12,062 bases of DNA, taken from positions 1 through 12,062 of the forward strand of contig JAAZLF010000266.1 in assembly GCA_012799425.1 (NCBI GenBank). Direction: 5' to 3'. Of this stretch, positions 6,001-12,062 are shown piece after piece. The position numbers and the translations under genes are program-made. The DNA comes from Actinomycetales bacterium (GTDB lineage: Bacteria; Actinomycetota; Actinomycetes; Actinomycetales; Dermabacteraceae). The notes beneath the pieces were generated by a model. That model did not search any database. It was given only the letters and a program-made list of their open reading frames with translations, and was not told where the DNA came from. The stretch's first letter is position 1. Each line of letters begins with the position of its first letter.

Positions 6001-7242
6001 TCAGCGGTCCTGCCCGGCCCCTTCGGACGGCAGGGCGAGGAAGAACACCGGGCTGTCGAAGCCGTGCTCGGCGAAGGCGGCGGCGATCGCGGCGGCCACC
6101 TGCTCGGCCTGCTCGGCCTCGACCAGTGCGATGGTCGATCCGCCGAAGCCGCCACCGGTCATACGGGCGCCGTGGGCCCCGGCCGCGCGGGCGGCCTCGA
6201 CCGCGACGTCGAGCTGCGGCACGGTCACCTCGTAGTCGTCGCGCAGGGAATCGTGCGAAGCGTTCAGCAGCGCGCCGAGCTCGGCGACGTGCTCACGGAC
6301 AGCGCCCGCGGCGAGCAGGGCGTCGACATCCCGCACCCGCTGGATCTCGGTGATCACGTGGTGGGCACGGCGGCGGACCACCTCGTCCGGGATCTGCGCC
6401 AGGAGGGACTCGAGCGCTGCGACGTCGGCGGCGTCGACGTCGCGCAGGGTCGCCACGCCGAGCTCCTGGGCGGCGCGCTCGCTGTCCGCCCGCCGGGCGG
6501 TGTACTCCCCGTCGACGTGCGAGTGCTCGGCGCGGGTGTCCGTGATCAGCAGCGCCAGCCCCTGCGAGGCCAGGTCCCACGGCACGGGGCGGGTGGAGAA
6601 GTCCCGACAGTCCAGGAACAGGGCGTGCCCCTCGCGGGAGAGCACCGAGGCGGACTGGTCCAGCCCGCCGGTCGAGGCACCGGCGAAGTCGGTCTCGGCG
6701 GTGATCGCGGCGCGCACGCGCTCCAGCGGCTCGGTGCCGAGCGAGAGCAGGTCCTCGATCGCCTCGGCGGCGGAGCATTCGAGCGCCGCGGAGCTGGACA
6801 GCCCGGCGCCCAGCGGCACCTGGCCGTCGATCAGGATGTCCATGCCGCGGGTCGAGGCGCCGGAGATCCGCGATCCCAGCGCCCACAGCACGCCTGCCAC
6901 GTAGGCCGGCCAGCCGGTGACGGTCTCGGGGGCGAGCGTGCGCGCGTCGATGTCGAGCACCGTCTCGTCCTGGGCGGAACGCAGGCGAAGGCGGTTGGTG
7001 GGCGTGCGCGCGGCGGCCGCGAAGCAGCGGTGCGAGATGGCCATCGGCAGGCACAGCCCGTCCTGGTAGTCGACGTGCTCGCCGATGATGTTGACGCGGC
7101 CGGGCGCGGACCAGACGCCGTCGGGCTGGTATCCGAAGGACTCCTCGAACAGCTGCGCAGCGCGCTCTGCGGCCTCCGAACGGTCCGGGGCCGCGGACAG
7201 CTCGACGGCGGCCTGGGAGGCGGAAGAGGGGGCAGAGGTCAT
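6001..7242 (-). CDS. galK: Galactokinase
   Basis: Galactokinase (413 aa, GHMP kinase family) phosphorylates alpha-D-galactose to galactose 1-phosphate with ATP, the first committed step of the Leloir pathway. The three family signatures are in order. The sugar-binding block GRVNIIGEHVDYQDG at residues 48-62 has Arg49, Glu55 and Asp58. The ATP-binding block PLGAGLSSSAAL runs from about residue 143, and GARMTGGGFGGSTIALV from about 358. The catalytic Asp195 is in STGGLDQSAS, where many members have GIMDQ. The ATG at 7242 has a good GGAAGGAA ribosome binding site. The first about 25 residues are Ala/Ser-rich and poorly conserved. No galT or galE is adjacent, so it looks like a single-gene unit, convergent with the deaminase operon. 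Confidence 0.96.
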   Translation of the reverse strand: MTSAPSSASQAAVELSAAPDRSEAAERAAQLFEESFGYQPDGVWSAPGRVNIIGEHVDYQDGLCLPMAISHRCFAAAARTPTNRLRLRSAQDETVLDIDARTLAPETVTGWPAYVAGVLWALGSRISGASTRGMDILIDGQVPLGAGLSSSAALECSAAEAIEDLLSLGTEPLERVRAAITAETDFAGASTGGLDQSASVLSREGHALFLDCRDFSTRPVPWDLASQGLALLITDTRAEHSHVDGEYTARRADSERAAQELGVATLRDVDAADVAALESLLAQIPDEVVRRRAHHVITEIQRVRDVDALLAAGAVREHVAELGALLNASHDSLRDDYEVTVPQLDVAVEAARAAGAHGARMTGGGFGGSTIALVEAEQAEQVAAAIAAAFAEHGFDSPVFFLALPSEGAGQDR

Positions 7243-7314
7243 GGATTTCCTTCCGAAGCGGTGGAGAGCCGGTGGCGCAGCGGGAGGCGCGTCCTGCCCG
7301 GCTCGGCGTCGGAG

Positions 7315-7320
7315 AGTCTA
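7315..7320 (-). promoter_or_regulatory. Candidate -10 element for galK
   Basis: TAGACT (7320 to 7315 on the minus strand) fits TANNNT and would start transcription near 7308, leaving a 66-nt leader with the GGAAGG ribosome binding site. No clear -35 is seen, but a GAGCGC/GCGCTC inverted repeat lies just upstream (7337-7352), where an operator or an upstream terminator could sit. Confidence 0.35.
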
Positions 7321-7336
7321 TCCGTCATGAGGACAA

Positions 7337-7377
7337 GAGCGCAGGAGCGCTCACTGGTGGCAGGCGCGGGGGCGCCT
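7337..7377 (-). terminator. Two small stem-loops after the lactonase gene
   Basis: Directly after the lactonase stop (7379), two short hairpins occur on the minus strand: AGGCGC/GCGCCT with a 4-nt loop (7377-7362), then GAGCGC/GCGCTC with loop TCCT (7352-7337). Neither is followed by a clear T-run. Position between two co-directional genes suggests terminator or mRNA-end function. The second could alternatively be a galK operator. Confidence 0.35.
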
Positions 7378-7378
7378 C

Positions 7379-8449
7379 TCAGGGTCGTGCGGCGAGACAG
7401 GCCACCGACGGCGCGGGGATCGGCTCCCCCGCCGTCTCGAGCCTTTCCTCGCAGCGCCGCAGCACGTCGATGCGATCGCCCTCCTGGGCTGCGACCAGCA
7501 CCAGATCCTCCCATTGCATGAAGTGGCGCGGGTGCGCACCGACCTCGATCTCGGCCACCAGCTGGGGGCGCATGAGCGTCAGGGACAGGAGCGAGAGCGT
7601 GTCCGGGCCCCGGTTGGCGACGAGCAGGAAGGCATCGCCCTCCGCGAGCTCGATGTGGGAGACCGCATTCTCTCCCTCCCGGCCGCTGGCGGGGATCATC
7701 GACCGCACGCTCCAGCAGCGCTGCGTCCTGCCCGGCGCCGCGGCGGGGCCCGGCCGCTGCGCCTCCGCGCCCTCCCGTGCGGCGGTGGCGACCATCCCCG
7801 ACAGCTCGCAGGAGATGTGGAGCTGCTCGGACTCGTGGTCCGCGGCGAGGTGCCGCGGGCCGCTGCCCCGGCGCAGCGGGATCTCACCGGCGAGGTCGAT
7901 CATCCCCTCGGGGTCCTGGCGGTACAGCAGCACCCGGTCCAGGCCGAGGTCGGGGACGGCGAGCAGCCCGGTGCCCGGCAGCGCGACCACCTGGTGGGGA
8001 TGGGGCTCGGCGACGTCGCTGTGGTGGTGGTGATCATCGAGGTCGATCTGCTCGACGGGCACGCCTTCGTCATCCAGCGACACGGTCGCGACGGACCCCG
8101 CACCGTACTGCGCGATGACCAGCGTGGACGGGTCTGTTCCATAGCTGAGGTGGCAGCCTCCGCGGCCCGTGACGGCGATGTCGCCCACGATCTCGGCCTC
8201 CTCGCCGTCGGCGCTCACGCGCACCGCGACCACGCACGTGGGATCGCCCTCCAGCATGGCGTAGAGGAGCGACCCGTCCCGGCTCCACAGCAGGAACGAG
8301 GGATCGGGCAGGTCGACCACCGCCAGCCGCTCGACCGCGGGGGCCTGTGCGGCGCCCTGCCGCGACAGCTTCAGCAGCTCGATGCCCGGCCCGCGGCCGG
8401 TGCCGCTGCGCGAGTAGCCTCCGGCGGCGATCAGTGCGGTGGTGCTCAT
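7379..8449 (-). CDS. Lactonase family (6-phosphogluconolactonase-like) beta-propeller protein
   Basis: A 356-aa protein resembling the YbhE/Pgl lactonase family, a seven-bladed beta-propeller whose best-known member hydrolyses 6-phosphogluconolactone in the oxidative pentose phosphate pathway. Recognisable blocks are EPHPHQVVALPGTGLLAVPD followed by LGLDRVLLY, then GSGPRHLAA, FLLVANRGPDTLSLLSL and VGAHPRHFMQWEDLVLVAAQ. These match the family's HPH, DLGxDR, GPRH, ANR and PRHF signatures. A four-histidine run (His140-His143) precedes HPH. No signal peptide or membrane segment is seen, so it is probably cytosolic. Residues around 230-260 form a poorly conserved Ala/Pro/Arg-rich insert. The ATG at 8449 has a strong GAGGAG and overlaps the exporter stop (ATGA). 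True substrate is unproven; many propeller lactonases are not Pgl. Confidence 0.78.
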   Translation of the reverse strand: MSTTALIAAGGYSRSGTGRGPGIELLKLSRQGAAQAPAVERLAVVDLPDPSFLLWSRDGSLLYAMLEGDPTCVVAVRVSADGEEAEIVGDIAVTGRGGCHLSYGTDPSTLVIAQYGAGSVATVSLDDEGVPVEQIDLDDHHHHSDVAEPHPHQVVALPGTGLLAVPDLGLDRVLLYRQDPEGMIDLAGEIPLRRGSGPRHLAADHESEQLHISCELSGMVATAAREGAEAQRPGPAAAPGRTQRCWSVRSMIPASGREGENAVSHIELAEGDAFLLVANRGPDTLSLLSLTLMRPQLVAEIEVGAHPRHFMQWEDLVLVAAQEGDRIDVLRRCEERLETAGEPIPAPSVACLAARP

Positions 8450-9942
8450 GGTGACTCCTCGCGGTCGGTGCGCCGCCCCGAGGTGGTCTCGTGGTCGAGG
8501 GGAGGGTCGAGATCCTCCAGGAAGGAGGGATCGTCGAACATCGTGGAGGACAGCGCTGTCATCTCACCGGTCATCGTAGACGGCTCGATCACGGGAGCAC
8601 CACGACGGCGCCCCATCCGGCGCGATCCCAGCGACAGCCGACGACGACGCATCGTGGTGAAGGGCGAGGAGATCGCCGGGGTGTACGCGATGCCGCTGCG
8701 CCGGAAGTAGGGCATCAGGCGCGAGGCGAGCAGCTGCCCGAGCACCACGCCGGCCGCGATCGAGATCGCGATCTCGCCGGCCCGCAGCAGCTCGGCGACA
8801 CCGGCGCCGAGATCGTCGCCCAGTCCCAGCAGGCCCCGGTAGATGAGGCTGCCGGGCACCAGCGGGATCACCCCCGCCATCACGAAGGCCAACGACGGGG
8901 CGCGCAGTCGATCTGCGAGCGCGGTGGACACCATGCCGGTGATGAAGGCCGCCACGGCGACGGCGACGGTGCGGTCCAGCACCAGGCTGGACAGCAGGTG
9001 CGCGAGGATCCCGGAGCCGGCGGCGACCAGCGCCCCGAACAGCAGCAGCCGGGCAGGGACCTGTGTGCCGACCCCGTACCCGAGCCCCATGCCCAGCCCG
9101 GAGATGATCACCACGACCACTGAGGTCAGGCTCAGCGGCATCGAGGCGCTGACGGAGATGTCAGCCCCGATCACGTCCGCGAGCAGCAGGCCGACGCGCA
9201 CACCGGCGACGAGGCCGACGGTGAGCATGAGCGCCTCGAGGATCCGCCCGGCCGCGGTGACGTACCAGCCGGTCACGGCGTCCTGCACGGCGCTGATCGA
9301 GGAGAGCCCCGCCAGCTGCACGATGATGCAGGAGATCACGACGGTTGAGGGGTCCGCACCCTGGTCGATCAGGGCGACCAGCACGGCGCCGCCCACGGCC
9401 ACGAAGCCGCCCAGCACCTGGCTGTAGAAGGGCGGGATGTTCCACCGTGCCAGCAGCTCGCCGATCGCGATGAGCAGACCGGCCGAGAGCGTCGCGGCCA
9501 GCACCACCAGGCTGCCCGCGCCGAAGAACAGCGCCGCAGCACCGCCCATCACCGCGAAACCCGAGACCACCAGGGGGATGCGGTACAGAGCCGGGCGCTG
9601 AGGGATGGCCGATGCCTGACGGCGCGCCTCGTCCAGCGGCAGCTCGCCGGAGAGGTAGCCGTGGGAGACGTCCTCGAAGGCTGCCAGACGTGCGAAATCC
9701 TGCACCCGCTCGCTCGCGGAGCGCACCCTGGTGAAGGGGGTGGCGGATTCGTCCGCCAGGTAGGAGATCGTGACCTCGTTGAACGTCACCTGCACCGAGA
9801 CGTTGCGCAGGCCGGAGGAACTGGTGACCCGCAGCACCGTCGCCGTGACCTCGGAGGCTGCGGCACCGTTGGTGAGCAGGCCCTCGCCGATCCTCATGGC
9901 GAGGTCGAACACGGCATGGAGCCGGGTGGAATCTGTGGGCAC
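8446..9942 (-). CDS. Threonine/serine exporter family protein (ThrE-type)
   Basis: A 498-aa membrane protein of the ThrE family, known from Corynebacterium glutamicum to export threonine and serine by proton-driven efflux. Residues 1-115 are the cytosolic domain (MRIGEGLLTNGAAASEVTATVLRV, NVSVQVTFNEVTISYL). From about 120 to 410 there are around ten hydrophobic segments, with PLVPGSLIYRGLLGLGDDL near residues 360-378, a conserved block of the second half. A C-terminal tail of about 85 residues is first Arg-rich (TTMRRRRLSLGSRRMGRRRG), then acidic (FDDPSFLEDLDPPLDHE), and looks disordered. The GTG at 9942 has no ribosome binding site but has CACGAT exactly six nucleotides upstream, fitting leaderless transcription. 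Its stop overlaps the lactonase start. The substrate is inferred from family. Confidence 0.9.
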   Translation of the reverse strand: MPTDSTRLHAVFDLAMRIGEGLLTNGAAASEVTATVLRVTSSSGLRNVSVQVTFNEVTISYLADESATPFTRVRSASERVQDFARLAAFEDVSHGYLSGELPLDEARRQASAIPQRPALYRIPLVVSGFAVMGGAAALFFGAGSLVVLAATLSAGLLIAIGELLARWNIPPFYSQVLGGFVAVGGAVLVALIDQGADPSTVVISCIIVQLAGLSSISAVQDAVTGWYVTAAGRILEALMLTVGLVAGVRVGLLLADVIGADISVSASMPLSLTSVVVVIISGLGMGLGYGVGTQVPARLLLFGALVAAGSGILAHLLSSLVLDRTVAVAVAAFITGMVSTALADRLRAPSLAFVMAGVIPLVPGSLIYRGLLGLGDDLGAGVAELLRAGEIAISIAAGVVLGQLLASRLMPYFRRSGIAYTPAISSPFTTMRRRRLSLGSRRMGRRRGAPVIEPSTMTGEMTALSSTMFDDPSFLEDLDPPLDHETTSGRRTDREESP

Positions 9943-9954
9943 GGATCGATCGTG
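9940..9954 (-). promoter_or_regulatory. Candidate leaderless start of the exporter gene: CACGAT, six nucleotides, GTG
   Basis: On the minus strand, CACGAT (9954-9949) is followed by six nucleotides (CGATCC) and the GTG at 9942. The same hexamer and spacing occur before the aminotransferase GTG at 3662. No Shine-Dalgarno is present. TATGGC a little further upstream is an alternative -10 that would leave a short leader. Confidence 0.45.
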
Positions 9955-10049
9955 CCATACGCGGAACCAGGCTGAACACCTCGGGGTCCGCAGGGCTGAT
10001 CACACCCTCCGCACCGCTGCCGACCGCGCGTGCGGGCGGCGCCTCGGGC

Positions 10050-10340
10050 TCAGAGGTTCGGCGACGAGGACAGCACCGCGAGGGAGATCGCGAGCAGCAG
10101 CAGCACCGCCACATCGAGGCCTCGGGAGCGCACCGCGAGCGCTCCGACGGCACGCACCGGCAGCACCGCACGCAGCAGGGCCAGCACGCCGAGCAGGATG
10201 GCCAGGAGCAGCCCGCCCAGCGATGCGGAGGAGACCACGGCGACCACCAGGATCGCGCCCAGCGCGCACAGCGCGACGGTGAGCACCGCCTGCCGCTGGA
10301 AGGCGGCGGCGAGGGTGGTGGGGGTACGACGCTCGATCAC
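10050..10340 (-). CDS. Small DUF3017-like membrane protein
   Basis: A 96-aa hydrophobic protein with three predicted membrane segments: about residues 18-37 (QAVLTVALCALGAILVVAVV), 41-58 (LGGLLLAILLGVLALLRA) and 76-92 (DVAVLLLLAISLAVLSS). The phrase LRAVLPVRAVGALAVRSRGLDV between the second and third segments is typical of the actinobacterial DUF3017 family. The function is unknown. The GTG at 10340 is chosen because the frame has no upstream ATG and TACGAT stands exactly six nucleotides before it. No Shine-Dalgarno is visible. It is divergent from aspA (113 nt apart) and 107 nt ahead of the exporter gene in the same direction. The family is often found near folate or purine genes, which is not the case within this window. 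Confidence 0.75.
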   Translation of the reverse strand: MIERRTPTTLAAAFQRQAVLTVALCALGAILVVAVVSSASLGGLLLAILLGVLALLRAVLPVRAVGALAVRSRGLDVAVLLLLAISLAVLSSSPNL

Positions 10341-10352
10341 GGGCCCATCGTA
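10338..10352 (-). promoter_or_regulatory. Candidate leaderless start of the DUF3017-like gene: TACGAT, six nucleotides, GTG
   Basis: On the minus strand, TACGAT (10352-10347, fits TANNNT) is followed by GGGCCC and the GTG at 10340, so the transcript should begin at or next to the start codon. It is the best of the three (C/T)ACGAT-N6-GTG arrangements in the window. The -35 region is not convincing. Confidence 0.5.
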
Positions 10353-10393
10353 CGGCCCGCCCCGTACCGTCCGTGCGGAGGGCGCGACGCCGT

Positions 10394-10399
10394 TACCCT
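10394..10399 (+). promoter_or_regulatory. Candidate -10 element for aspA
   Basis: TACCCT fits TANNNT and would start transcription near 10406, leaving a leader of about 47 nt that contains the GGAGGA ribosome binding site at 10438-10443. No clear -35 is seen. It would be divergent from the DUF3017-like gene's start signal, about 42 bp apart. Confidence 0.4.
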
Positions 10400-10452
10400 G
10401 GCTGTGGTCGGCAGCGCCGTCGACCGCAGAGCGACCTGGAGGACTCCTTCAC

Positions 10453-11967
10453 ATGACCACCCCCGGTGCGAAGACCGCCGCTGCGACCCGCACGGAGCAC
10501 GATCTGCTCGGCGATCGCGATGTCCCCGCCGATGCCTACTACGGCGTCCAGACCCTGCGAGCGCAGGAGAACTTCCACATCACCGATGTGCCGCTGAGCC
10601 ACTTCCCGCGGCTGATCGAAGCGCTCGCCCAGGTGAAGCGGGCCACGGCCCGGGCGAATCACGGTCTCGGAGCGCTCGATGACGAGCGGGCGGCCGCGAT
10701 CGAGCAGGCCTGTGCCGAGATCGCGGACGGTGCGCTGCGCGAGCACTTCGTGGTGGACATGATCCAGGGCGGGGCCGGCACCAGCACCAATATGAACGCG
10801 AACGAGGTGATCGCGAACCGCGCGCTGGAGATCCTCGGCCGGGCCAAGGGCGAGTACGAGCATCTCCACCCCAACAACCACGTCAACCTCTCCCAGTCCA
10901 CGAACGACGTGTATCCCACCTCGCTGCGGCTGGCGATCCTGCTCACCTTCCCGGCCCTGGTCGAGTCGATGGAGCATCTGATCTCGACCCTGCGCGCCAA
11001 GGGCGAGGACTACTCGGAGGTCCTGAAGATGGGTCGCACCCAGATGCAGGACGCCGTCCCGATGACCGTGGGCCAGGAGTTCAACGCCTGGGCCACCACG
11101 ATCGAGGAGGATGTCGAGCGGCTCACCCGCACCGCGGCGGCGTTCCAGGAGATCAACCTCGGTGCCACCGCGATCGGGACCGGCATCACCACGGACCCGC
11201 GCTACGCGCAGCTCGCCACCGAGGAGCTCTCGTCCCTGACCGGGATCGAGTTCATGGTCGCGATCGATCTGGTCGAGGCCACCAGCGATACGGGCGCCTT
11301 CGTGACGTTCTCGGGGATCCTGCGGCGGATCGCGGTGAAGATCTCGAAGATCTGCAATGACCTGCGGCTGCTGTCCTCGGGTCCCCGGGCGGGATTCCAC
11401 GAGATCAACCTGCCCTCGGTGCAGCCGGGCAGCTCGATCATGCCGGGCAAGGTGAATCCCGTGATCCCGGAGGTGGTCAACCAGGTCGCCTTCGAGGTGA
11501 TCGGAAACGATCTCACGGTGGCCTTCGCCGCCGAGGGCGGTCAGCTGCAGCTGAACGCCTTCGAGCCGGTGATCGCCTTCAACATCCTCGAGTCCACGCG
11601 CATCATGACCCGAGCGATGAACACCCTCGCCGATCGCTGCATCGCGGGCATCACCCTGAACGAGGACATCCTCGAGGATCACCTGCGCCGCTCGATCGGC
11701 GTGGTCACCGCACTGGTGCCGGTGATCGGCTACGCCGCGGCGACCGATGTGGCCGCCACCGCTCTGGACACCGGTCGGCCGGTCGCCGAGCTGGTGCTCG
11801 AGCGCGGCCTGCTGGACGAGGCGCGGCTGAAGGCCCTTCTCTCCCCTGCCTCGATGACCCGCCCGCACCGCGCCACGCCCACCGGCACCCTGCCGGCGGT
11901 CTCGCAGGAGTGGCTGGATTCCGGCGAGATCGCCCGTCTGCCGGAGGAGCCGATCACGGAGGGCTGA
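10453..11967 (+). CDS. aspA: Aspartate ammonia-lyase (aspartase)
   Basis: Aspartase (504 aa) reversibly deaminates L-aspartate to fumarate and ammonia in the cytosol, feeding the TCA cycle. It belongs to the class II fumarase/aspartase superfamily. Diagnostic blocks are DLLGDRDVPADAYYGVQTLR at the N-terminus, GGAGTSTNMNANEV (residues 106-119), NLSQSTNDVYPTS (about 145-157) and GRTQMQDAVPMTVGQEF (194-210). The signature loop GSSIMPGKVNPVIPEVVNQ carries Ser327-Ser328, one of them the expected general base. Gln197 in GRTQ, where fumarase C has GRTH, and YYGVQTLRAQENF favour aspartase. The last about 35 residues (from SMTRPHRATPTG) are longer and less conserved than in E. coli AspA. ATG 10453 has GGAGGA at good spacing. 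The frame is open upstream to 10030, but that stretch overlaps the divergent gene and is not homologous. Confidence 0.95.
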   Translation: MTTPGAKTAAATRTEHDLLGDRDVPADAYYGVQTLRAQENFHITDVPLSHFPRLIEALAQVKRATARANHGLGALDDERAAAIEQACAEIADGALREHFVVDMIQGGAGTSTNMNANEVIANRALEILGRAKGEYEHLHPNNHVNLSQSTNDVYPTSLRLAILLTFPALVESMEHLISTLRAKGEDYSEVLKMGRTQMQDAVPMTVGQEFNAWATTIEEDVERLTRTAAAFQEINLGATAIGTGITTDPRYAQLATEELSSLTGIEFMVAIDLVEATSDTGAFVTFSGILRRIAVKISKICNDLRLLSSGPRAGFHEINLPSVQPGSSIMPGKVNPVIPEVVNQVAFEVIGNDLTVAFAAEGGQLQLNAFEPVIAFNILESTRIMTRAMNTLADRCIAGITLNEDILEDHLRRSIGVVTALVPVIGYAAATDVAATALDTGRPVAELVLERGLLDEARLKALLSPASMTRPHRATPTGTLPAVSQEWLDSGEIARLPEEPITEG

Positions 11968-12021
11968 CCCCCTCCCGGCTCACCGACTCTGCTCCGCCCC
12001 CGGGCCCGGGCCCCAGCCCCC

Positions 12022-12062
12022 GGCCCCGGCCCCGGCCCCGGCCCCGGCCCCGGCCCCGGCCC
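12022..12062. repeat. Perfect GGCCCC hexanucleotide tandem repeat, running off the window
   Basis: From 12022 to the last base, GGCCCC repeats without error for 41 nt (6.8 copies), and the array continues beyond the edge by an unknown length. It is preceded at about 11996-12021 by imperfect C/G runs (CCCCCGGGCCCGGGCCCC, AGCCCCC) that look like degraded copies. The other strand reads GGGGCC, a G-quadruplex-prone unit. It begins 55 nt after the aspA stop. No gene or clear terminator is seen in 11968-12021. Confidence 0.9.

Noticed and set aside
6064..7521. A 485-codon plus-strand open frame opposite galK
   Set aside because: Gly/Arg/Val-rich shadow frame with no recognisable domain; galK on the other strand has all family motifs.
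7514..8710. A 398-codon plus-strand open frame opposite the lactonase gene
   Set aside because: No motif, no start signal, and the lactonase frame explains the region.
10030..10452. N-terminal extension of aspA by 141 codons
   Set aside because: It is antisense to the DUF3017-like gene, ends in an upstream region with a good ribosome binding site for ATG 10453, and aspartases start at about that point.
10393..11868. A 491-codon minus-strand open frame opposite aspA
   Set aside because: Composition (His/Arg/Gly/Asp-rich) is typical of a complementary-strand shadow; aspA accounts for the conservation.
1..12062. A new defence, mobile or biosynthetic system
   Set aside because: All genes belong to known housekeeping families. 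There are no transposases, integrases, repeats with spacers, or clusters of unknown genes that would support one.

Overview
The window is a high-GC chromosomal stretch from an actinobacterium. Evidence is the strong G/C third-position codon bias, GTG starts, ATGA gene overlaps, and the order tRNA-Trp, secE, nusG, rplK, rplA, rplJ. The look is that of Micrococcales, and a Brachybacterium-like (Dermabacteraceae) host is my guess from general similarity only. All genes look like native chromosomal genes. I see no phage, IS, CRISPR, toxin or defence genes.

Region 1 (1-3419, minus strand) is the transcription/translation core. It reads from right to left: tRNA-Trp, secE (translocon subunit), nusG (elongation factor with a long acidic N-terminal extension carrying four 6-residue repeats), rplK and rplA (L11, L1), and rplJ (L10, cut by the window edge). 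RNA-level control elements lie between them: a hairpin between tRNA-Trp and secE, an L1-type operator in the rplK leader, two stem-loops after rplA, and an L10-type leader with an attenuator-like hairpin before rplJ.

Region 2 (3420-5943, plus strand) is a two-gene, ATGA-coupled operon: a class I PLP aminotransferase and an adenosine-deaminase-family hydrolase. Region 3 (5944-7378) holds galK on the minus strand, convergent with the deaminase.

Region 4 (7379-10340, minus strand) holds a lactonase-family beta-propeller gene coupled by ATGA to an upstream ThrE-type threonine/serine exporter. Before these is a small DUF3017-like membrane protein. Region 5 (10453-11967, plus strand) is aspA, aspartate ammonia-lyase, divergent from the DUF3017 gene. 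The window ends inside a perfect GGCCCC hexanucleotide tandem repeat.

The metabolic genes loosely share amino-acid and nitrogen themes (transamination, two ammonia-releasing enzymes, amino-acid export), but nothing in the sequence ties them into one pathway. I did not find a clearly new multi-gene system. The most notable signals are the GGCCCC repeat, a shared (C/T)ACGAT-N6-GTG arrangement at three genes that suggests leaderless transcription, the NusG repeat extension, and the RNA hairpins around tRNA-Trp/secE and the ribosomal-protein genes.
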